64,000 nucleotides of DNA, taken from contig CAVYRN010000009.1 of assembly GCA_963771015.1 (NCBI GenBank), positions 558,001 to 622,000 on the forward strand. The letters are read 5' to 3'. The notes under the pieces are model-generated. The model did no database searches and was not told the DNA's origin. It worked only from the letters and a program-made list of their open reading frames with translations. Position numbers and translations under genes: made by a program. Source of the DNA: CAVSJJ01 sp963771015 (lineage in GTDB: Bacteria; Actinomycetota; Actinomycetes; Actinomycetales; Dermatophilaceae). Below, piece by piece: positions 57,588-64,000 of the stretch; within the stretch, counting starts at the first letter, position 1; each line of letters opens with the position of its first letter.

Positions 57588-60476
57588 ATGACCACCGAGA
57601 CGCCGCACCGCTACACCGCCGACCTGGCCGGGCAGATCGAGCAGGCCTGGCAGGACCGGTGGGAGGCCGAGGGCACGTTCCATGCTCCCAACCCGGCGGG
57701 TCCCTGGGCCGAGCCGGACAAGGTGGCGGGCTTCGACGGGCATCTCCTCGTTCTGGACATGTTCCCCTACCCGAGTGGCGCTGGCCTGCACGTCGGCCAC
57801 CCGCTCGGCTACATCGCCACCGACGTCTATGCGCGCTTCAACCGGATGCTCGGCAAGAACGTCCTGCACTGCCTGGGCTACGACGCGTTCGGTCTGCCGG
57901 CCGAGCAGTATGCCGTCCAGACCGGCCAGCACCCGCGCAAGACGACCGAGGAGAACATCGCCATCATGGCGCGCCAGCTGCGCCGTCTCGGCCTCGGCCA
58001 CGACGACCGCCGCGCCATCCGGACGATCGATCCCGAGTACTACCGCTGGACCCAGTGGATCTTCGTCCAGATCTTCAACTCCTGGTACGACGAGGCGGCG
58101 CCCCGGCCGGATGGCGCCGTGGGCCGTGCCCGCCCGATCGCCGACCTCGTCGCCCAGCTCGCCTCGGGTGAGCGACCCACGCCGGACGGCCGACCATGGG
58201 CCGAGCTGAGCCCCGCCGAGCAGGCCGGCGTCCTCGACGAGCACCGCCTGGTCCGCTCGACCCAGGCCCAGGTCAACTGGTGCCCCGGACTCGGCACCGT
58301 CCTCGCCAACGAGGAGGTGACCGCCGAGGGCCGATCCGACCGCGGCAACTACCCGGTCTTCAAGCGCGACCTGCGCCAGTGGGTCATGCAGATCACCGCG
58401 TACGCGGACCGTCTCGCCGACGACCTGGACCGGGTCGACTGGCCCGAGAAGGTCAAGATCATGCAGCGCAACTGGATCGGTCGTAGCCAGGGTGCGTCGG
58501 TGTCCTTCCCCGTCGTCGGTGCCGACGAGGGCATCGAGGTCTTCACGACCCGCCCGGACACCCTGTTCGGGGCGACCTTCATGGTGCTCGCGCCCGAGCA
58601 CCCGCTCGTCGACACGCTCATCCCCGACGGCGGCTGGCCGCAGGGCACCGACCGGCGGTGGACCGGCGGCCACCAGACCCCGCGCGGCGCCGTGGCGGCA
58701 TACCGTGCGGAGACGGCGGCCAGGACCGATATCGAGCGCCAGGCCGAGGGCAAGAACAAGACCGGCGTCTTCTCCGGCGGGTATGCCGTCAACCCGGTCA
58801 ACGGGACGACGATCCCCGTCTTCGTCGCCGACTACGTCCTCATGGGCTACGGCACCGGCGCCATCATGGCGGTGCCCGCCCAGGACGAGCGCGACTGGGA
58901 CTTCGCCGTGAAGTACGGGCTGCCGATCATCCGGACCGTCCGGCCGTCCGAGGACCACCCCGACGACGAGGCGTTCACCGGCGACGGCCCCGCGATCAAC
59001 TCCGCCAATGACGAGCTGAGCCTCAACGGGCTCGGTGTCGTCGAGGCCAAGGCCGCGATGATCGACTGGCTCGAGGCCAAGGACCTGGGCCGGGGGACCA
59101 TCACCTACAAGCTGCGCGACTGGCTGTTCGCCCGACAGCGCTACTGGGGCGAGCCGTTCCCCGTCCTCTTCGACGAGGACGGCGTCGCCGTTGCCGTGCC
59201 CGAGGACCAGCTGCCGGTCGAGCTGCCGGAGGTGCCCGACTATGCGCCGCGGACCTATGACCCCGACGACTCCGACTCCAACCCCGAGGCGCCGCTGTCC
59301 CGGACAGAGGAGTGGGTCAACGTCGAGCTGGACCTCGGCGACGGCCGCGGCACTCGCCGGTTCCGGCGGGACACCAACGTCATGCCGCAGTGGGCCGGGT
59401 CGTGCTGGTACTACCTGCGCTACCTCGACCCGGCCAACTCGGCAGCACTGGTCGACCCGGCCAACGAGAGCTACTGGATGGGGCCGCGCAGCGAGCCGGT
59501 CGCGACGGCACCGGCCGGCACCCGCGACCCGGGCGGCGTCGACCTCTACGTGGGCGGCGTCGAGCACGCCGTCCTGCACCTGCTCTATGCGCGCTTCTGG
59601 CACAAGGTCCTCTACGACCTGGGCCACCTCAGCAGCGATGAGCCGTTCCGGACCTACTTCTCCCAGGGCTACATCCAGGCGCCGGCTTTCACCGACCGGC
59701 GGGGCCAGTACATCGACGCCCACCGGGTGGTCGAGGGGCCGGACGGGACGTTCACCCACAACGGCGAGCCGGTCAACCGTGAGTACGGCAAGATCGGCAA
59801 GTCCCTCAAGAACGTCGTCAGCCCCGATGAGATGTATGCCGCGTTCGGCGCCGACACCTTCCGGCTGTACGAGATGGGGCTCGGTCCGCTCGAGCAGTCC
59901 AAGCCGTGGGACACCCGAGCGGTCGTCGGCAGCCAGCGGTTCCTCCAGCGGCTGTGGCGGATCGTCGTCGAGGAGGAGACCGGCGCGGTGCGGGTCTCGG
60001 ACGTCGAGCCGGACGCGGCGACGACGCGGGTCATGCACCGGACGATCGACGCGGTGCGTCGTGACTACGGGTCGCTGGGCTTCAACACGGCCATCGCCCG
60101 GCTCACCGAGCTGGGCAACGCGCTCACCAAGCTCGAGGTCGTGCCCCGGGTGGCCGCCGAGACCCTCGTCCTCATGGTGGCGCCGATGGCCCCCCACATC
60201 GCCGAGGAGCTGTGGAGCCGGCTCGGGCACACCGAGTCGCTCACCTACGAGCCGTTCCCGGTCGCAGACCCGGCGCTGCTCGTCGACGAGACGGTCACCT
60301 GCGTGGTCCAGATCGCCGGCAAGGTCCGCGACCGGATCGAGGTCCCGGCCGACATCAGCGAGGACGCGCTGCGCGAGACCGCGTTGGCGCTGCCCAAGGT
60401 TCAGGCCGCGGTGGCGAACGGCGTGCGCACGGTGATCGTCCGCGCACCCAAGCTCGTCAACGTCGTCCCCGCCTGA
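57588..60476 (+). CDS. leuS: Leucyl-tRNA synthetase
   Basis: The 962-residue class I synthetase has HVGH at residues 68-71 (HIGH motif) in PYPSGAGLHVGHPLGY, a CP1 editing domain with TTRPDTLFGATFMVLAPEH and the conserved Asp region YGTGAIMAVPAQDERDW, the KMSKS equivalent KIGKS around residue 735, and the anticodon-binding and C-terminal domains. It is a single gene under the leader-peptide attenuator. The ATG follows GACGAGGACGGG. Confidence 0.97.
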   Translation: MTTETPHRYTADLAGQIEQAWQDRWEAEGTFHAPNPAGPWAEPDKVAGFDGHLLVLDMFPYPSGAGLHVGHPLGYIATDVYARFNRMLGKNVLHCLGYDAFGLPAEQYAVQTGQHPRKTTEENIAIMARQLRRLGLGHDDRRAIRTIDPEYYRWTQWIFVQIFNSWYDEAAPRPDGAVGRARPIADLVAQLASGERPTPDGRPWAELSPAEQAGVLDEHRLVRSTQAQVNWCPGLGTVLANEEVTAEGRSDRGNYPVFKRDLRQWVMQITAYADRLADDLDRVDWPEKVKIMQRNWIGRSQGASVSFPVVGADEGIEVFTTRPDTLFGATFMVLAPEHPLVDTLIPDGGWPQGTDRRWTGGHQTPRGAVAAYRAETAARTDIERQAEGKNKTGVFSGGYAVNPVNGTTIPVFVADYVLMGYGTGAIMAVPAQDERDWDFAVKYGLPIIRTVRPSEDHPDDEAFTGDGPAINSANDELSLNGLGVVEAKAAMIDWLEAKDLGRGTITYKLRDWLFARQRYWGEPFPVLFDEDGVAVAVPEDQLPVELPEVPDYAPRTYDPDDSDSNPEAPLSRTEEWVNVELDLGDGRGTRRFRRDTNVMPQWAGSCWYYLRYLDPANSAALVDPANESYWMGPRSEPVATAPAGTRDPGGVDLYVGGVEHAVLHLLYARFWHKVLYDLGHLSSDEPFRTYFSQGYIQAPAFTDRRGQYIDAHRVVEGPDGTFTHNGEPVNREYGKIGKSLKNVVSPDEMYAAFGADTFRLYEMGLGPLEQSKPWDTRAVVGSQRFLQRLWRIVVEEETGAVRVSDVEPDAATTRVMHRTIDAVRRDYGSLGFNTAIARLTELGNALTKLEVVPRVAAETLVLMVAPMAPHIAEELWSRLGHTESLTYEPFPVADPALLVDETVTCVVQIAGKVRDRIEVPADISEDALRETALALPKVQAAVANGVRTVIVRAPKLVNVVPA

Positions 60477-60527
60477 GGCACCGCCGAGCCGGACGACGAA
60501 CCGCCGGGCCGGAGGATGAAGGGAACC

Positions 60528-60564
60528 GGCTGCGCGACCCCGCAGGGGTCGGGGTCGCGCAGCC
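60528..60564 (+). terminator. 15-bp hairpin after leuS
   Basis: Arms 60528-60542 and 60550-60564 are exact complements with a seven-base loop. A second, weaker hairpin with CGCACCGAG and CTCGGTGCG arms follows at about 60566-60607. Together they separate leuS from the convergent ferredoxin gene. The rest of 60480-60660 shows no gene. Confidence 0.8.
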
Positions 60565-60665
60565 GCGCACCGAGGGAATGAGCCGAAGGGCGTCCCTGCT
60601 CGGTGCGGTTTCCGGCGCCCAGTGAGGGGGGTGTGGGCTAGGCGCCGGACGGTGTCCGCGTGCGA

Positions 60666-60887
60666 TCAGCGACGCGCCGGTTCGAGAAGCCGTAGGGCCT
60701 GATGAGGGCATGCCACGACAGCCTCCTCTGCGTGCTTGACCGCTCGGCGAGACACCGGGCCGTTGACAACCGGGTAACCCCACTCGTCGAGGACGATGTG
60801 CTCCGGCAGCAGCTCGGCGCACAGCCCCCGAGCCTTGCAGGAGGGCCAGTCGACGCGAAGGGTGGGACGCTCATCTCGACGGTTCAT
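60666..60887 (-). CDS. 3Fe-4S-type ferredoxin
   Basis: The 73-residue ferredoxin has CKARGLC near the N-terminus and VVACPHQALRLL at the C-terminus, giving C-x5-C...C-P, the arrangement of actinobacterial 3Fe-4S ferredoxins that serve P450s and other oxidoreductases. WGYPVV in the middle is typical. Its ATG overlaps the stop of the NuoF-like gene by four bases. It may carry electrons to or from that protein. Confidence 0.88.
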   Translation of the reverse strand: MNRRDERPTLRVDWPSCKARGLCAELLPEHIVLDEWGYPVVNGPVSRRAVKHAEEAVVACPHQALRLLEPARR

Positions 60888-62137
60888 GCGCTCCTCCGGA
60901 TCCGTCGGACGGCGCTGGGGCCGCAGGAGCAGTCACCGTCGAGATGAGCCTCGACGACGTCGGTGAGGGCGAGCAGGCTGCGGGCCAGTCGCGCCGTGCC
61001 ATCGGGGTGCGCGCAGGCGCCGCGGCGCTCGACGGTCCCGGCCAGCTCGGTGATCCGGCGCCGCGTGTCCGAGCCCTGGCTGAGGGCGTTGAGCTCCTCG
61101 GCGAGGGCCGGTAGCCCGAACATGCACGGACCGCAGCGCCCGGCCGACTCACCGGCGAGGTATGCCGCGAGCTCGGCGGTGCGGGCGACCGGGCAGGACC
61201 CGTCGGTGAGCGGGAGGACGACGCCGGCCCCGATCGTCAGACCGCGCTCACGGAGGGCGCTGTGAGAGACCGCGAACTCGCGAAGGGCCCCGGGTCCGAC
61301 CCAGGTCCCGTGATATCCGCCGAGCAGGGCCGGCGCGTCCAGCTGGGCGGGAGTGAGCACGGACGCGAAGGGCACCCCGTGCTCGACCTCGATGACGTGG
61401 GGGGCGGCGCCCCCGATCTGGCCGCCCGGCAGCACCGTGGAGACGGTGAGCAGGGTGGTTCCCGGCTCCGTCTCGGTCCCGCGGGCGGCATACGCCTGGG
61501 TCCCGGACCGGGCGAGGATGCCGAGGTGGGCGAAGGTCTCGGCATTGGACAGCAGGGTCGGTCGGCCCTTGTAGCCGTCCATCGCCTCCGGCTTCCAGGA
61601 GGTGACCGGGAGCCCCTCGCGGCCGGACATGAGCTCGATGACGGCCCGAGCCTGGCCGGAGACGAAACGTCCCTCGGCGTGGTGGTGCCGCCACCGCACG
61701 CCCTCCTTGGGCCGGTCGTCGATGGCGTCGGCCACCGCGTCCTCGGTCTCCGGGCGGTCCTCTGAGGTGACGACGTGGATCTCCTTGGCCCCCAGCGCCC
61801 GGGCGGCGACGACGGCGCCGTCGAGGACCCGGTGCGGGACCGTCCGCATCAGGGCGCTGTCCTTCGCGCTCGCCGGCTCGCCCTCGGCGACGTTGACGAC
61901 GATGACCGGACGGCGTCGGCCCTTGGCCGCGGCGGCGAACTTCGTCGCGAACGGGAAGGCCGCGCCGCCCCGACCGCGCACAGCGGCCGACGAGGTGAGC
62001 GCGACGACGTCGTCGCCGGTGAGGCGGGGAAGCTCACCCTCCCGGGCGCGGTGCGCGGCATACGACTGGTCGTCGTCGATTCCGGCGAGCAGGACCGGAC
62101 CGGCGCTGACGAGGAGCTCGGCAGGAGGCGAGATCAT
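60884..62137 (-). CDS. NuoF/RnfC-like NADH-binding flavoprotein subunit
   Basis: The 417-residue protein follows NuoF: SSAAVRGRGGAAFPFATKF with the FMN-binding RGRGGAGFP motif, VVNVAEGEPASAKDSALM, LLSNAETFAHLGIL, and SAGRCGPCMFGLPAL...CAHPDG, where three or four Cys suit the N3-like 4Fe-4S cluster (normally SCGKCxPCR...C). It probably binds NAD(P)H and FMN and passes electrons to the ferredoxin or membrane cytochrome. No other complex I genes are present, so it is not part of Nuo. It is coupled to both neighbours by four-base overlaps. Confidence 0.85.
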   Translation of the reverse strand: MISPPAELLVSAGPVLLAGIDDDQSYAAHRAREGELPRLTGDDVVALTSSAAVRGRGGAAFPFATKFAAAAKGRRRPVIVVNVAEGEPASAKDSALMRTVPHRVLDGAVVAARALGAKEIHVVTSEDRPETEDAVADAIDDRPKEGVRWRHHHAEGRFVSGQARAVIELMSGREGLPVTSWKPEAMDGYKGRPTLLSNAETFAHLGILARSGTQAYAARGTETEPGTTLLTVSTVLPGGQIGGAAPHVIEVEHGVPFASVLTPAQLDAPALLGGYHGTWVGPGALREFAVSHSALRERGLTIGAGVVLPLTDGSCPVARTAELAAYLAGESAGRCGPCMFGLPALAEELNALSQGSDTRRRITELAGTVERRGACAHPDGTARLARSLLALTDVVEAHLDGDCSCGPSAVRRIRRSA

Positions 62138-62685
62138 GCGCGGCTCCCGGTGGATGCCGCGCGGACACTGACGCCGATCCGCGCGAGGGTGGCCAGGCCG
62201 ACCGCACCGACGCAGCTCAGGGTCAGCAGGACCGACCATCGCTGGCTGGAGTCGGTGCCGATGCCGACCCCATGGACGACGGCCACGCCGAAGACGGCGT
62301 AGCTGAGCAGGTGAACGGCACGCCAGGCCGTCGTCGGCATCCGGTCACGTAGCAGTGAGGTGACGACGATGAGGCCGATGAGGTCGAGGGCGAGGGTGCC
62401 GAGGCTGAGGTAGAACGGCTTGTAGGTCGCGCCGAAGGGGACGAGGGCCTGCCACCAGGTGATGTCGACGTACTCGTCGACGACGGCGGTCGTCGCGTGC
62501 CCGATGAGCAGTACGGTGCCGATGCCGGCGAGCGAGCGATGCACGCCCTGGGTGACGAACCGCGGCCACAGCGGGCTGAACTTGCGCCCGGTCGAGAGCA
62601 CCCCGAGGACGGTCACCAGGGTGAAGACGATGAGCAGCACGATGCCCGTCCCGCGGTTGAGGTACCACAGCAGGGGAGAGGTCAC
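62134..62685 (-). CDS. Ferric-reductase-like/cytochrome b membrane protein
   Basis: The 183-residue protein has six membrane helices. Histidines at VTQGVHRSLAG, VLLIGHATT, AVHLLSYAVFG and VAVVHGVGIG are placed for heme b ligation, as in ferric reductase-like transmembrane domains, but there is no FAD/NAD part, unlike the gene at 3369. GTG 62685 has GGAGGA five bases before it. With the NuoF-like subunit as the cytoplasmic electron donor it should move electrons across the membrane to the FMN proteins outside. Confidence 0.85.
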   Translation of the reverse strand: MTSPLLWYLNRGTGIVLLIVFTLVTVLGVLSTGRKFSPLWPRFVTQGVHRSLAGIGTVLLIGHATTAVVDEYVDITWWQALVPFGATYKPFYLSLGTLALDLIGLIVVTSLLRDRMPTTAWRAVHLLSYAVFGVAVVHGVGIGTDSSQRWSVLLTLSCVGAVGLATLARIGVSVRAASTGSRA

Positions 62686-63698
62686 GACGTCCTCCGAGGG
62701 TCGAGGTGGGTGTGGTCGTGGTCGGTGGTCTCGACGCCGGAGGCCAGCCAGGCCGGCGTCCGGACGGTCCGTCCGTCGGCGGTCGCGAGCAGGGCGGCGA
62801 CATCGTGGTCGACCAGCCACTCGTATGCCGCCTCACCGAGGACGAGCGCCGCGGTGCTGGCCGTGTTGGCGGCGGCGCACGTGTGGCCGAGCGCCGTCAC
62901 GGTCGCCCAGGGCCCGCTGGCAGGCAGTCCGGTGCGTGGGTCGAGGAGGTGGTGCCACTGCCGACCCCCGCGAGTCCATCGACGAGCGGTGACCGACGAG
63001 GTGGCCAGGCCACCGTCGCGCAGGTCGACGGTCGCGATGAGCCGGTCCTTGTCGAGGTCACTGGGTGAGTGTGCGACGGAGACCGGCCAGGTGTCGGTGC
63101 CGTCGGCGGTGACGACCCGGACGTCGCCGCCGACGCTGGACACGATCCCGGTGTCGAGGCGCCCGGCGACGGTGAGGGCCACGAGGTCGGAGGCGAAGGC
63201 CTTGCCCGTCGCGCCGAGGTCGATGGTCACCCCCTCGGGCAGGACGACTCGGTCGTCGACGACGTCGACGAGCCGCCAGTCCGGCCGGGTCCGGGGGAGG
63301 GCCACCGGCGTCGGGTCGGCCTCGGGGACGAGGGTGAACGTGCGGTCGTAGCCGCTGGCGACGAGGAGCGAGCCGAGCGTGGGGTCGACGAGCCCGTCGG
63401 TCTCCCGGGCCGCCTCGAGGGCGACCCGGAGGGCTCCGGCCAGGATCGGGGAGACGGTGTGGACGCCGGGTCGGCCGCCGAGCGACATGAGCTCGCTGTC
63501 CTCGCGGAACCGGCTGTACGCGCGGTCGACCTCGTCGAGGATGTCGGCGGCCATGCCTGCGGCAGCGGTGACGAGGTCGGGATCGGTGACCCGGAGGTGG
63601 ACGTAGGTGCCGAGGGCCCGCCACGTGGCAGTACCGAGCTCACGGTCGATCCCCAGCCGGGGGTGGACCATGGCGGACTGGGTGACGGGGGCGGTCAT
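62682..63698 (-). CDS. ApbE-family FAD:protein FMN transferase
   Basis: The 338-residue protein has the ApbE blocks: TWRALGTYVHLRV, SRFREDSELMSLGG, VDPTLGSLL, TIDLGATGKAFASDLV, VSSVGGDVRV, TSSVTARRW, HHLLDPRTGLPA and a conserved C-terminal AANTASTAALVLG. It is of full length (about 340) unlike the compact copy at 5323. No clear signal peptide is seen. Its expected substrate, an FMN-binding protein, may lie in the truncated gene upstream or beyond the window. ATG 63698 overlaps the previous stop by four bases. Confidence 0.88.
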   Translation of the reverse strand: MTAPVTQSAMVHPRLGIDRELGTATWRALGTYVHLRVTDPDLVTAAAGMAADILDEVDRAYSRFREDSELMSLGGRPGVHTVSPILAGALRVALEAARETDGLVDPTLGSLLVASGYDRTFTLVPEADPTPVALPRTRPDWRLVDVVDDRVVLPEGVTIDLGATGKAFASDLVALTVAGRLDTGIVSSVGGDVRVVTADGTDTWPVSVAHSPSDLDKDRLIATVDLRDGGLATSSVTARRWTRGGRQWHHLLDPRTGLPASGPWATVTALGHTCAAANTASTAALVLGEAAYEWLVDHDVAALLATADGRTVRTPAWLASGVETTDHDHTHLDPRRTS

Positions 63699-64000
63699 GA
63701 GCCGGTGCTCGGCGCGGGCGGCGGGGGCGGCGGGGGAGCCGGCCGGCTGGTCGAGCGGGACGAGCCGCCCGAGCTGGACCCCGAGCTCGAGGAGCCGGAG
63801 GAGCTCGAGTAGCCGCCGACCCGGGCGCTGCCGGATCCGGACGCCGACACGATGGTGGGGGGGTCGACGATGCGCTTGGTCTTGCGCTTCTTCTGGACGA
63901 CGACCGGGTGGGCCTTGGCCCAGTCGACGAGCTGCTTGTGGTAGGCCTCGGCCGCGACCCGGTCGGCCGCTGCCTTCTGCTGCGCCTTGGCGAGGTTCTG
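63695..64000 (-). CDS. C-terminal part of an unidentified Ala/Lys- and Ser/Gly-rich protein
   Basis: The gene enters from beyond the right edge; 101 codons are visible. The segment starts QNLAKAQQKAAADRVAAEAY, continues with a basic stretch (VVQKKRKTKRIV) and ends in a Ser/Gly then poly-Pro tail (PAPPPPPPAPSTGS). It has no membrane helix in the visible part. The stop overlaps the ApbE ATG by four bases, making it part of the redox operon. Such low-complexity tails often belong to exported proteins, and an FMN-binding domain might lie upstream, but this cannot be seen. Confidence 0.7.
   Translation of the reverse strand, partial: QNLAKAQQKAAADRVAAEAYHKQLVDWAKAHPVVVQKKRKTKRIVDPPTIVSASGSGSARVGGYSSSSGSSSSGSSSGGSSRSTSRPAPPPPPPPAPSTGS

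Noticed and set aside
57402..60230. 942-codon minus-strand ORF opposite leuS
   Set aside because: leuS on the plus strand carries HVGH, editing-domain and KIGKS motifs. The antisense ORF has Asp/Val/Leu/Gly-rich shadow composition and no motif.

Overview
The window is high-GC (by eye roughly 70% or more) chromosomal DNA from an actinobacterium. The order rimP-nusA-ylxR-infB, rbfA-truB-ribF, rne-rplU-rpmA-obg-proB, proA, nadD-rsfS and a mycothiol-type DinB protein fit order Micrococcales. My best guess is family Intrasporangiaceae, inferred without database support. No phage, integrase, IS element or CRISPR array is visible.

Layout. 1-1325: tail of a HAD hydrolase, a TauE-like permease and a 72-residue small protein. 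1338-6111: an amylosucrase-like GH13 enzyme, divergent from a first flavin electron-transfer operon (ferric-reductase-like flavoprotein, FMN-binding lipid-proximal protein, ApbE-like protein). 6098-10550: a thioredoxin-fold DUF255 protein, a NUDIX hydrolase, an APH(6)-type kinase and a DUF4439 protein. 10643-20935: the translation and transcription block rimP, nusA, ylxR, infB, rbfA, truB, ribF, with a copper chaperone and DyP peroxidase cluster on the other strand between infB and rbfA. 20956-33180: tryptophanase, acyl-CoA ligase, protein-isoaspartate methyltransferase, an esterase, a GDSL lipoprotein, a B12-binding radical SAM protein, hydroxyacid-oxoacid transhydrogenase, a K+ channel and an aminotransferase. 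33239-46848: DUF2344, RNase E/G, L21, L27, Obg, ProB, PdxY, ProA, a GT2 glycosyltransferase, NadD, RsfS, a histidine phosphatase and tRNA-Ala(GGC). 46918-57397: an accessory stretch with a DUF3352 membrane protein, short ORFs, a flavin monooxygenase, a frameshifted DUF222/HNH gene, a LacI regulator with a SWEET-like transporter, YhhN, SanA and glutathione peroxidase. 57464-60564: leuS with a leucine leader-peptide attenuator. 60666-64000: a second redox operon in which every gene overlaps the next by four bases (partial Ser/Gly-rich protein, ApbE, cytochrome-like membrane protein, NuoF-like protein, ferredoxin).

The strongest unexplained signal is not a gene. The octamer GTATGCCG occurs at least 53 times on the two strands (about one per 1.2 kb, against about two expected by composition). 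It occurs in several reading frames, through otherwise rare codons, and in intergenic DNA. It behaves like a genome-wide DNA-level signal (uptake sequence, recombination or segregation site, or modification site). A second recurring theme is a TAnnnT box 6-8 bases before a start codon, which suggests many leaderless transcripts, including one for the leuS leader peptide.
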